NCBI GenBank assembly: GCA_029721515.1
Contig: CM056564.1
Coordinates: forward strand, 3,511,349-3,575,348
Length of the DNA: 64,000 nucleotides
DNA from: Synanceia verrucosa
Taxonomy: Eukaryota; Chordata; Actinopteri; Perciformes; Synanceiidae
Reading direction: 5' to 3'
Below, piece after piece: positions 9,661-21,400 of the stretch. Position 1 is the first letter of the stretch. Each line of letters begins with the position of its first letter. Position numbers and translations under genes: made by a program. The notes under the pieces were generated by a model, which was not told the DNA's origin, did not search any database, and saw only the letters and a list, made by a program, of their open reading frames with translations.

Positions 9661-11459
9661 AAGTCCATTTTTTGCCAGATTATGTGGAATATTAACTATG
9701 GGTGGACAAAGTGAAGTGAAAGAGACAGCAGGGAGAGAAGATGAAGTTATCGTGTTTAACGGTACTGCTGTGCTTCGGTGGCTAGCAGAGCTAACAGGAA
9801 AACATATTGTTAAAGCTCACATTTCCAGAACTGCTGCGTCATGTGTGAGACCTTTACCCTACAAGAAACTAACGTCAGTGTAACTTCCAGTCGCTAGGTA
9901 CTGGATGATTACTGTATGTTAGCAGCTCGCGGAAGCACTGCTGTGGTGGAAAGTTAGCTAAGTTAGCTTAAGAAGAAGTCTCTCCTGTGTGTCATCTCAC
10001 CGGTAACGTTAGCTTAGTGACAGGGTGACAGTGAAAGGGTGAGAGACACGTCAGGACTGGACAAAAAGGACTAGCTTCATGTCCAACCTGAATACAGTAC
10101 CTTGATTAGAGAGGAGCTTCGGTAGCGCTCCTTTGCATCCAGTCAGATAAGGGAAAGGTTTGGCAGTTCCCAGTTTTCACCTCTCCAGTCTTTTCCTCAT
10201 TTCCGCCGGTAACACAAGTACATCCGGTCTGACTCTTTCAGCATAAAATGAGGCATCATGACAAACACCCCAAAACACATTTTTAAATATTTCGTGACTG
10301 TACAGTGCGGTTTCGTTCATGTTAAAAAGGTAATGTTTATCTTTGATTATTACTTCACATAGCATTGTCTTGTAACTTACCTGCCGACAACGAAAGTATA
10401 TCCGGTCTGAGTCCTTCATAATAAAATTACGCATTATGACCAAATGTTCACCGCGAAACACAATCCTACTAACAAAATAACGCCATAAATTATCTGTAAT
10501 ATATGAAGTATAACATGTACTATATAGCAATTTGTTATCAAACAGAGGTTCATTGTCACTGAACATTATTACAGTCTTTAGGGCATCGTGTACACTTCAC
10601 ATCCTGCTGGTTTGAAATTAATATGAAGTGTCAACAGTGGCGTGCATTGATTTTTTGTAGGGCAGGGGCAAAAAAGAAAAAAAGGCACCTACAGCATCTT
10701 CTCACAACTGAAGAGGGCACTTGTGCTGCAGTAGCGTACACAGACATTTTGGGGAGCAAGTGCTCAGTGAAAAACAAGGGCATTTTGTGCAGAAAGGTGA
10801 ACTGCCAGCTGCCTTTTTATAGCAGTGTGAGATTTAAAAAAAACAAACAAACACTACAGGCACATGTTGAATGTGAACGTATTTATTTTACATTCTTGTT
10901 CTCCCTCATGTTGGTCATCAGAGAGCAGTATTCTGGGGGTTTATCTCCCTCATGTTCCATGCTGCTAGTAGATGGTCTATTGCAGGACAGCACAGAGCTG
11001 CTTCCCTGTTGTTGCTGCCTAAAATTGAATGATAGTAGTTTTAATAATAGCCTATTAAGGTAAATACAAGATTACTGCAAGTCTTGTAACATAGAATGAC
11101 TTATGGTTGGTACAAAAAAATATAATTACTTTACAAAATAGGGATGAGCCAGAAACGAGTATCGGTAGAGATAATGTACATTTGACGAGTATTAAGTCAA
11201 TATCTGTGCTAGTGATGAATGAAAAATCCTCATTTAGCTGACTTCATCCCACTGTATAGCTTCATATGTGATTTAAGATTGCAAAACCACTGTTTGTAGT
11301 TAAAATAAAATGTGGACAGCTTTTAAGATATTTCAGTAAAATTCAAGGAACAATTCAACTTTAAAGTCTGAATTAAAAGGCCCTCAACAGTTAACAAAGT
11401 TAACTTAGCTAACTTTCCACCACTGGTCTTAACTCTGACCTGTCCTCTTCATTTTCTTC
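9661..11459. other. Unassigned interval bounded in part by a 23-bp perfect inverted repeat
   Basis: No gene recognised. A perfect 23-bp inverted repeat occurs at 9943-9965 and 11401-11423. Within it, 10201-10270 and 10379-10448 are diverged direct copies 178 bp apart (shared TCCGGTCTGA). A minus-strand frame of 129 codons at 10177-10566 spans this duplication but resembles nothing I know. Elevated AT and lack of splice context argue for old repeat DNA. Confidence 0.35.
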
Positions 11460-11669
11460 TTCCTCTTCCTCCTTGATGTTGATGGATGCTTTTCAGCTGC
11501 CTGCTGTAGCTCCCTTTCTTTTCCTTTCATATCCTCTCCTTTCTGGGTATTATGCTGCAATTGGTGAATAAAAAGAGACCAACAGTATGAATAAGACTTC
11601 TTGGATACATTACAACAACTTTTCTTTTTTCCTTCAAGAAAAGGACAACACGAGCGCATAGTCTCGTCT

Positions 11670-12135
11670 CCCCTCAGTCAGTGTGACTTGAGTTTGTCTT
11701 GTCCCTGTACATGTCGGTCATGCCCGTTTCCTGTTGCCAGTTCCTACTGAGCAGTTTGCTAGATAAGTGTTTTGTCTGTTTTGCCCTGTTTTAAGAGTAG
11801 CCAGGTGATTTTTTTCTCCCTACTTAGATAGATCGAGGGTTTTCTTTTGTTTCTGGTTTAGTCTCCTTTTTTATAGGTCGAGCGTTTTCTTTTGCTTTCT
11901 CGTTTAATCTCCCTTTTTATAGGTCGAGCGTTTTCCTTTTGGTTTTTAGTGTAGTCTCCCTGTTTTGTTAGGTCGAGCAGCCTTTGTTAAGTTTCTTTAT
12001 TTCCCTCCTAGGGTCAGGTTGAGCGCCCTTTGTTTAATAGATTACTCCATTATTCCATTACTGCCTCTGCTCTGTGACTGTTCATTGAGGAGTACTGTGT
12101 TTCGGGTCATGCATCTGGGTTCACACAACAGAACA
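11670..12135 (+). mobile_element. LTR-like retroelement fragment with internal 46-bp tandem units
   Basis: The sequence is rich in T and in motifs such as 'cttgtccctgtacatgtcggtcatg', reminiscent of fish Gypsy-type LTRs. From 11820 to about 12045 there are five degenerate units of about 46 bp, each carrying (T)AGGTCGAGCGTTTTC or a variant. The end 'gaggagtactgtgtttcgggtcatgc' recurs at 13388-13413. No gag or pol frame is present. Confidence 0.4.
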
Positions 12136-12560
12136 TCACAGGCGGGAGTGGTGAGTCTGTGTAGCTGGGTGGACTCTTCATCCAAGTGACCCAGAACTGA
12201 TTGGGGCTGGTGGTAAGCTAGTGAAGGGCCCCATAATGTCCATGAGTGATTTTGTCCTACACAGAAACATTATAATATACTTGGACAGAAACTGCGTGGT
12301 GCAGACGTTTCGCTCCACTGGGGTCAGATGATCATTTTGGCCAGATGATCCTGTGATGTTTAACTAACTGACAGACTGTAAAATAAAGACAAGAGCAATT
12401 GACATGTTTTATATTAATTTCAACACCAAAGCAGGTGTAAGCGGTGGAGGTAGGCAGCCTGGAGAGAGACTTTTAGCTGGAGGATCCTTCAAACTCACTG
12501 TCTGATACGTTTATACATGCAAAGAAGTAATACAAGACTCACTCTCTTTAAAGGACTGGA
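12136..12560. other. No recognisable feature
   Basis: Unique-looking AT-rich intergenic sequence; no frame, repeat boundary or RNA gene seen. Confidence 0.5.
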
Positions 12561-13130
12561 ACAAATTAGAATAGAATAGGGTTTTTTTATTTACTTTTTA
12601 TTTAAGGGGGAAATTCACCTGACACCGCAGCATAGACAAAATTACAATAATAAAAAAACAATAAACAACAGCAAGGACAATAGAATAAGTAACAATGATA
12701 ATAATAATAGAAAGAATAAATACTTACATTATGTACTAAATAAGGAGGGAAGGAGGGAAAATATATTTTAATTACAAATTGAATGTTAAACAGAATTATT
12801 GGATGAACAAAATGTATTTTTACTAAGAAATAAAATAGCAGTGCAAACATTTTTCTGCAAATAGTGCAAACAGATTTCAGTTCAGCCAGTGATGCTGATG
12901 TTATAGAGTTTTATTGCTGATGGTAGGAATGAGCTGCAGCCGCTCCCTCTGGCTGGGTGGAGTCTGAAATCTGCAGCTGAAGGAGCTGCTTGGAGCCTCC
13001 ACAGTCCATGCAGAGGGTGAGAGGGGTTGTCCATGATGGATGTGATCTTTTGTAACGTCCTCCTCTCACCCACCTCCTCTATAGAGTCCAGTTCTATTAA
13101 CATCAGTGAGTCATGCATCTGCGTTCTCAC
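12561..13130 (-). pseudogene. 3' end of a LINE (RT C-terminus and tail)
   Basis: On the minus strand, 13130-12882 encodes a piece with ERRTLQKITSIMDNPSHPLHG and SFLPSAIKLYN, typical of the extreme C-terminus of fish non-LTR retrotransposons. A frameshift lies between the two motifs. An A-rich 3' tail follows down to about 12561. Only the 3' part inserted or survives. Confidence 0.55.
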
Positions 13131-13139
13131 AGAACACTG

Positions 13140-13450
13140 AGCTTAACATTTAGTTCTCAGTTATTTACCTTTTCCCCTCTCTAGTCTATTAGTGGAGCAC
13201 CCTTAGTTTGGATTCTTTAGTTTATTAGTTCATTTTTGTTATGTTTCTAGATAAGATCTTTTCTTTTCTAGGACAGTGTAGTCAGGTGGCCGCATGGAGC
13301 TCCACCAGCCACGGAACACACGTGTGCCGATCCCCGCATCTTTCGCCATTACAAATATCCCTGAGTGAATCAAATAAAGACTTTTCTTTGAGGAGTACTG
13401 TTCCCTGAGTCGTGCATCTGGGTTTTCACAGAACACTGAGCTTAACAATT
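13140..13450 (+). mobile_element. LTR-like fragment with AATAAA
   Basis: It shares 'gaggagtactgt...gtgcatctgggtt' with 12083-12125 and ends with 'acagaacactgagcttaaca', which also flanks it at 13131-13148. It contains CAAATAAAGACTTTT at about 13370. It could be a solo LTR or its remnant; the boundaries are uncertain. Confidence 0.35.
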
Positions 13451-13451
13451 T

Positions 13452-13510
13452 GAAGACCCACAGAATATTTTGTACTATGACTCTGAAAACACTGAATAGC
13501 TCACATGAAA
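13452..13510 (+). mobile_element. Internal fragment of the piggyBac-like MITE
   Basis: It matches 861-919 nearly base for base ('cacagaatattttgtactat...ctgaaaacactgaatagctca'). Termini are missing. Confidence 0.6.
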
Positions 13511-13615
13511 GAAGACAGCAGAGAAAATGTTCAGTTTTACATAGACTTCAATACAAACTTTCTTCTTTTTGAAACCACCAGTGTCATCCCCTGCTGGCTG
13601 CTGGAGAGAATGAAG

Positions 13616-14200
13616 TTTAAAGGGAACCTATTATGCAAAACTCATTTTTTGTGGGCCTTTGTAGTCACATTTGGGTCTCTGCTATTCTTACAAACACTCC
13701 AAGCGCAAAAAACATCCATGCGTTTTCTTTGAGTAGCTTTCTGTCAAGAACGGTATGCTGCTGTGAGCTGTTTTAATTTTCCACGGTTCCTGACGTCAGG
13801 AGCCGGGAATTTTGCCTCCCCCCCAGGTATGAGCCCTCCCCTAAAGTTACAGAGCATCTGCCACTGTTTCTCCTCGCTAACTTTCGCAAACAAATCAAGA
13901 AAGTTAGGAGCAAAGCACAGCAGCCGCTCTGTTGTTGGCTGCTTCAATAAGCACAGGAGGCTAGTTTTCCTCTGTTTTTACCCTGTAGTGTTAGCACTGC
14001 AGCTACCGGAGGTCAGGAGTTCAGTTAACACTGCAGCAATAGCTCCGGTGAGCTCGGGTAGCACTGCAGCAGTAGCTTCGGAGCTCAGGTTAGCAGCAAT
14101 AGCTGCAGTGCTAACCGAGCTAACCGGAGCACCTTATTGAGCCAGAATAACCAAGATAGCCCGGCTTAATCCCTTATCCTAGTTTTGTGCATCGGGACTG
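13616..14200. mobile_element. Composite of MITE fragments with internal inverted repeats
   Basis: It begins TTTAAAGGGAACCTATTATG, the start of a common fish MITE; its right end is not present. At 13990-14005 and 14100-14115 is a perfect 16-bp inverted repeat (GTTAGCACTGCAGCTA and its complement) with several GCAGTAGCT-like units between. From about 14130 to 14190 is an inverted fragment of the repeat seen at 45112 ('aactaggataagggattaagc'). Confidence 0.4.
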
Positions 14201-15312
14201 GGAGGGATTGTTTACGTATGCGATTCTCCAAAAATGGTGCCCACAATCCCACAGTGCATAGCGGTATAACGTACCTTCACATTCTCTATGCAGTGATTTT
14301 CAACTGGCTGGAATTCAGGACCAGGGCAGTTTGAGGTAATTCACTTTGAATACAATATTGTTGGACAACCAAGACACAATGGGACACAACAAAAGAAAGG
14401 ATACGCCAATAGAAAGGACACAACAAAAGAGAGGACACACCAAGTGACAGTGGGACACACCAAGCTGAACATTGTTCATATTCTAGAAAGACACTGGTCA
14501 TGTGAGGGATAAAGAGTTCTAAAGGAGGAACAAAAGGGACTGAAGAACTTCTACAGAGATTCAGGTCCAGTGAAAAGGATGACTAAAGGTGATGCAGTAC
14601 CGAGCTGCTTCCAGTAGGTGGCAGCAAGGCAATATGTCGAGCGCTGACTGCCGTAAAACAAAGTAGAAGAAAAGGACATGCATCCTATGAACCAATAGCG
14701 TTTCTTCTCCTTTGCTTTGACTGGACGACTAACTTCCGGTTGTGTAGTGATGCCGTGTTCATGAATATCGGAGTTTTCACATTTCCCTTCTATAATAGCG
14801 TTCGTATCACCATGTAAGCCACAATAACTGCAAGTAAAAAAATCAGAGTTTTGTGAAAAGACAGAAAGATGATATGGAAGTGCCTGGAAACTGAAAACGC
14901 GTCACATAGTCCAACCCCTGCCGTTCATTCAACTCGTCTATTATGAATATAGTGTTCATATCAATGCACACAATTTCAATCCTCACACTAACCACCGGTA
15001 TGTCTTCACACGACCTACTCTGTTGTGATCTGCAAAGGTGTTGAGGCGTGAATCATAGCAGGTTATTCGTGTTGGGGTATTTCCCATGTCTCCATACATC
15101 CCACACTCCCTGAATACGACATAAACAACAGCCTCCAGTTCGCAGTGCGGGAGCCAGAGGAGTTATCTTGGTACAAGCTAACGTTACTTCTCTGTGTCGC
15201 TAGCTGCTGTAGAGCTGGGGTCCACTGAGCTGGAAATGCGGCTGTAGCTGGCTGTTCTTATGGCTCTGCTACCTGCCTGCTCTGAGACTGAGTTGGGATG
15301 TTTTCAGCCAAT
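14201..15312 (+). promoter_or_regulatory. DCP2 5' flank and probable 5' UTR
   Basis: A short degenerate tandem of about 32 bp around GGACACAACAAAAGA lies at 14370-14465; otherwise no repeat is clear. No TATA box is evident near the gene. The last 60 bases contain two upstream ATGs: one at 15260, out of frame and overlapping the main start, and one at 15298, in frame, which would add five residues. The transcription start cannot be placed from sequence. Confidence 0.4.
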
Positions 15313-15365
15313 ATGGAAACAAAAAGAGTGGAGATCCCTTCCGGAGTACTGGACGACCTCTGCAG
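15313..15365 (+). CDS. dcp2: DCP2 exon 1 (coding part)
   Basis: 53 nt, residues 1-17 and two bases of Ser18. The donor is AG|GTAACC at 15366. METKRVEIP matches human; the next two residues are SG instead of GS. Confidence 0.95.
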
Positions 15366-17810
15366 GTAACCCAGACCTTTACTACCGCTGTTGACCCTAT
15401 ATTGTCGTAAGCATGAATTCTTCGTCTAAGACCATAACTAGTGCATGCTGTGTTTGTTTTGTTCATCAAAACATCTTCCGCCTCAAGCTGATCATGCTCA
15501 CAGTAAACTAAAACCTGTCCAAAAGACAAAAAGCGTAAACAGAAACATGAAAACAACAGGGCTGTCTCAGGGGACTGAAGTCATCAGCTAAGGACAGTGA
15601 TTTCAGTGTTAGAAGAACGACTCAGTGAGTTAAACGGAATGTCTCCATGGTTCAGACTGGACTCAGCCTAAATACACACTCTGTCCTTCCGTCTGTCCTT
15701 CCGTCTGTCCCTCTGTCTGTCCCTCTGTCTGTCCCTCTGTCTGTCCTTCTGTCTGCCTGTTGCACTGTCTGGTTCCTGTTTGCCGCCTCTGTCCCCCTGT
15801 CTCTGTGTCCCTTGGTCTGTTTGTGTGTCTTTCAGTCTGTCCCTCTGTCCATCTGTCCTTATGCTGGTTTATCTGTCCCTCAGTCTGTCTGTGTCCTTCT
15901 GTCTGTCCCTCTCTGTCTGTCTCTCTGTCCATCTGATGAAGGGCTATCTCTCTGATCCGCTGACCCTCTCTCACTGTCTGTCTGCATTTTAACATTTACT
16001 TCATATGAATATCATGTAACACATGTAACATATCCCTGATAAGAGAGGCATTACCAGCACAGTGTACCTGAAGATACCACAGACATAAATGTAGTACTAC
16101 AATGTAGCCTAGAAGTACTCTGTACAGTAGAGTTGCATGTTTTCAAAGTGATGGGGGGGGGATCACAATTTTGATCAGAAAACGATAAATCGTTCAGCCC
16201 TAGAATCTTGGGCAGCATGTCCTCCTCTCGACAGCTTGGCCCTGGTTTCATGAGTTATGGATGGACTCATTTGCATTTGCATTTCTGGTGCAGCCAGTGG
16301 ATATCCAGTCCACGTCTTCCTCTCCTGTGCTCTGTTTGTTCATTGGTTACACTCTGTTTATCAACATGAGATGTTAGACTGGAGTTGAGAGATAATGTGT
16401 ATGACTGGATTGTTCCACCAGTGGCTAGTTTACCAGCTGATTTTAAACCGTGTCTCTTGTGTTTCACCAGCCGCTTCATCCTGCACATCCCCAGTGAGGA
16501 AAGGGACAACGCTATCCGGGTGTGCTTCCAGATCGAGCTGGCCCACTGGTTCTACTTGGACTTCTGCATGCAGAACACTCCAGGAGCTCCTCACTGTGGG
16601 ATAAGAGACTTTGCCAAAGCTGATATCCTCACCTGATCATGTTAAATTCCATTTCTTATGCAGTTTGTATTTATTTATTCCAAAGCATGACCCTTACTGA
16701 AATCCATTCATTTACCTCAGATTGTCAGACTGCTCAGACAGCAGTTCATTTTCTTGGCACCTCTTTTGGTTAAGACGTCATTACTTATTTTCCTTAACGG
16801 CTGATACTGTTCCATCACTGCCCGTTTCTGTTGCCTCATGGAGAGGATGTGCAGAAAATTCTGGAACAGTGGAAGGAGTACAAGATGGGGGTACCAACTT
16901 ATGGAGCCATTATTCTAGATGAAGCACTAGAAAATGTGAGTTTCCTCATAATCATCCATTGCAGCAGTACCTTATCACTGGCTCTTATTTTCATTGATGT
17001 CAGTGATATCAACAGTGTGCTCCCCACGTGACAGCTCTAAAAATATTGTGCTTCGTAACCGCTGAGGTCTTTTCTCAGTACAGCATTGTCCTAACTAAAA
17101 AAGCCAGCACTGCAAAAATAAACCAGATCAAATGAACTATAGTTCTGTAGATGAGGCTGCTCTTCTGTACTTTAGTTATGATCATTAAAGCCAGTGAAGA
17201 CACCAGTTTATGGATTTTACCTGGTTTTGAGTGTTGGTCCTCCAATTTGTGGACAAAACTCTATTTCATAAAATATAATAATAAAATAATAATAGTAGAC
17301 TAGTAAAGGCTGGCATTTATTATTCATTTATTCAGTTTTGTAACATGTGAATGTAAATGTAAAATGACTTTGTATTCTTATCTGCTTGGTTTGCTAGTTT
17401 GTTAAAGGATCTGGAATCTGGTGATATTCTTGATTTGTCTCTGTCAACAAAAACAAACCAAAACCAACGATGTGTCAAACATTAAACATCGTACAGTGAT
17501 AACTGACTGCAGCAGTGAAGTCTCTTGAAAGCTCAGTTGCATATAACTTTGATTTTTATCATCCTATTTGCTAATCAACTGACAGACTATTATAAGGAAG
17601 ATGGTATTCACATGCTAATCTAGGAACGTTACATCTGTAGAGGAAGCTGATCTGGTCTCAACCATACATTGTATAAAACGGACAAGAACCAAACTGACAA
17701 ATGCACCCTGGGTAGCCAAACAGTATGGAGACAAATCATTTCAGGATATAAGGAGGGGACACATCTTCTAATGGCTACTTCCTGCAGGATAATGCTAAAT
17801 ATATATATAC

Positions 17811-17891
<81 letters not shown>

Positions 17892-18308
17892 TATATAATC
17901 AGAAGGAATTGGTGCAGTGGAAAAGTAAGATGAACCACATCAAACAGCTCATTTTACAGACATGATTATAGCCTCATGTTGCCGTATAAGGAGAAGCTCT
18001 GTTTCTGTAGCATACAGAGAATTTAAACAGTGCAATGATGTGGTTACATGACAGTGGTCAACATATGGAAAAATAAATCCTATGCCTTATGAAAAGACAA
18101 TGGACCCAGCTGACCGATGCATCTTCTCTCTTCAGGCTCTGCTGGTCCAGGGATATCTGGCCAAGTCAGGCTGGGGCTTCCCAAAGGGTAAAGTGAACGA
18201 GGACGAGGCGCCACATGACTGTGCAGTCCGTGAAGTGAGTCCTGTCTTCTTTGCTGTTTTGTTTCTTTGACCAAATGAAAAAAAAAAACATTAAAATGTT
18301 TTGTGTAA

Positions 18309-18405
<97 letters not shown>

Positions 18406-21400
18406 TGTATATGCCTTTTATTGTAATCTTGCTCTATCTCACTGCTGTCAAGGGCCATGTCCTCTTAAATACTGTGTTTTCCAGGTGATGGAGGAGACAG
18501 GTTTTGACATAAAGAATCGTATCTGTAAAGACATGTACATAGAGCAGAAAATCACTGACCAGCTGGTGAGGCTCTACATCATACCAGGAGTGTCAAAGGA
18601 CACCAAGTTCAACCCCAAAACAAGGAAAGAAATCAGGGTAGGGACTCCTCTCTTATTCATTACTTCCCTATGACATTGACTTCCAGCCTTTCGTCACTGA
18701 CACAAACATTTAAACATCTTGCTCTTGTCTTGTAGAACATTGAATGGTTTCCGATTGAGAAGCTGCCATGTCACAGAAATGACATGACTCCAAAGTCCAA
18801 ACTGGGACTCGCCCCCAACAGGTTTTTCATGGCCATCCCATTCATAAGGTTTGTAGAAGGTAATATGTTTAAAGCAATATGTTTGACTCAAAGCAAGAGA
18901 CACGCTGCTGCTTTCCTTCTGAGAAGGACATAAGGGGGATAGATAGATAGATATGTATGCAGAAAATGTCCATTCCCATGCATTTATGTGGGAGCTGGGC
19001 CTCTGGTGAACATTGTGAGTGGAGAAAGTGAAAGGATATCACTCTGTTCACGCTCATGTCAAGAAGAGAGCTGCAGTTAGGATGTGGTTAGCTAGCACAG
19101 GGGTGTCAAACATACGGCCTAAAGGGTCTAAAATGCACCTAAAATGACTTTATTGAGATAAATGGGAATCCAGTGTGCATTATATGTTAACTTTCATTTC
19201 ATTTGTTTGGAAATATCATATTTGGATCCTAAAATATAGAAGAACAGCAACTCAAATGAAGCTCTCTGGCTAGGTGTTCTCTTTTGTTTAATCTTCAAGG
19301 CAGTGCTGAATTTTACTGTATTTTGAGTTGGAAATCAGTTCAAATCAAACTTTATTTCTATGGCACTTGTTGTGCATTTTGCAGTTCAAAGTGCCTCACA
19401 GAGGCTAAAAACTACGGTGGAAAAATAAAAACCGCATCTGCCATCCCCAAACAAATACACACACACACACTTTGGCGTGGCGTGGCGTGGCATGGCACCA
19501 AGACCTTAAGTGAGGAAAAAGCCACCTTTGGGAAACACTGGAACTGAATTAAAACCTGAAAATGTGATTTAGTGTCATTATAGAAGTTGTGTGACATTGA
19601 CGGCACAGTTCCTGCTCCACCTATAGGCCTCTGAGAGAATGGATCAGCAGGCTGAAAGGAGAGTCAACGGACAGCGATGAGGACTTTGTGAACAACATCA
19701 ATACACCATGCAAGCCTTCAGACAATGCCCGGTAAAGACACTCTTCAGTCCTCAGTAGACCTTACTGTGATGTTTTCTAACATGGTGCAGTGGTTAGCAA
19801 TGTTGCCTCACAGCAAGAAGGTACCGGGTTCGATTTCTGTGTGTCGATTTCTGTGTGGAGTTTGCATGTTCTCCTCATGTCTGTGTGGGTTCTCTCTGGT
19901 ACTCCGGCTTCCTCCCACCATCCAAAAACATGCATGTGGATTAGGTTAATTGGTTGATTTAAATTGACTGTAGGTATGAATGTGAGTGTGAGTAGTTGTC
20001 TGTCTCTATGTGTCCTGTGATGAACTGGAGACTTGTCCAAGGTGTACCCTGCCTTTCACCCTAAGACAGCTGGGATAGGCTCCAGCCCCCCACGACACCC
20101 TATGAGAGGATAAGAGGTAGAAAATGGATGGATGGATGGATGGATGGATAGTCCAGTCTTCCAGAGAATGATCACCATTTCTGTCGTTGTACTTATAGAT
20201 GTTGGCCACATCTGCTGTTATCACTTCTGTTGCTATTCACAAGAAAAAGCAGGGTTCCCATTCATCCTGGAAAACTTTGAAAATGATTGACCAATTTTGT
20301 AGTCATGGGAAACATATGGGAAATGAGGAAAAAAGTCCTGGAAATAGTTAAGTTAATTTTTTTCTCATTTTGCATGTTTTCCATACCTGGAAAATTGGTC
20401 AGTCATTTTCCATGTTTTCCAGGTTTTCCAGGAGGCATGGGAACTCTGAATAAGACACAGGAGATGAGGAGCTACAGTACCTATCGAAAGTCATCAAACC
20501 CTTTTGAAACAATCATTTCTTTTTCATTTTCCTCTTCTGAACAGTTTGGTCAATATCATTTCATTTATTTATTTATTTGCCATCTTTTAGGCCAAAGTCC
20601 CGCCGGCTTGCAGGAACTGATGCGTTTCCAGGAGACGGCTGGACCAAACAGAAGCAGCAGAAGGCTGGTGGCCAGCTGAGCCAGTATGAGCTCAACCAGG
20701 TCAGGAAATACAGCATCACTGTGCTACAGCTGCTTTTCACTTAGGCTACACACTACCTGCAGATAATAGTCACACCTGTTTCCTAAAAATAATGTGCAGC
20801 TTCCACTGGTTAGTTCATTAAGGCAGTGATGTCTGTCAGTGCTGGATAAACACTGTGAGCAGTGCATCATGGTCCTGTGGTGAAAGCCAATCCTCTGTGC
20901 TCCCATCAAACCCTAACATGATCTGGAGAGTCACATGGTTTTATGTTTGTGTTCATCTTTTTTTTTTTTTCTTTTACTTTATTTTTATTTTCATAACACA
21001 AACACGAACATGAGGTCAAATATGTACATTCGGTCCCATTGAGTTATTCATTTAAATACTTGTCACAGGATGACACACCTTCATTCGCTGCAGTGTTTAC
21101 ATTCAGTCACACTCTGCACTGGTTAAATATGTGACCCATTTAGCCCAGTAATCTTTCCCCCCTCTCCCTCTGCTGCCTCAAAATGAAAGTCAAACGTTCC
21201 ATACTGTATATGTCATTTACTATGCTTATCCACTGGTTCAGGGTGGGAGGTTCTCTATGAAGCCAGCACCTGGTTATTGCTTTCTTACTTGCCACCATAA
21301 ATATTTTTAATAAATATTCGTCCCTGTTTTGCAAGTCCTTTGGTATATTTCCCAAATAAAATGAAAGATAAGAAAAGTCCATATCAAGTCCCAGAATCCT

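Noticed and set aside
10177..10566. 129-codon minus-strand frame as a gene
   Set aside because: It spans a non-coding 178-bp duplication, has no recognisable domain, and no splice or promoter context.
15647..15995. Frames of about 100 codons on both strands in DCP2 intron 1
   Set aside because: They are translations of the CTGTCC minisatellite; no codon bias, no homology, and they lie within an intron.
16623..16807. A GT-AG alternative for DCP2 intron 2
   Set aside because: No GT lies next to the conserved end of exon 2 (AKA then V), and no AG precedes FHHCPFLL in a place that keeps the frame; the AT-AC signals explain the join exactly.
17629..17965. Frames of 87-98 codons rich in Tyr-Ile and Thr-His
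   Set aside because: Products of the GT/AT microsatellite; no gene content. The same applies to the frames at 18166-18673, apart from the real DCP2 exon 5 inside.
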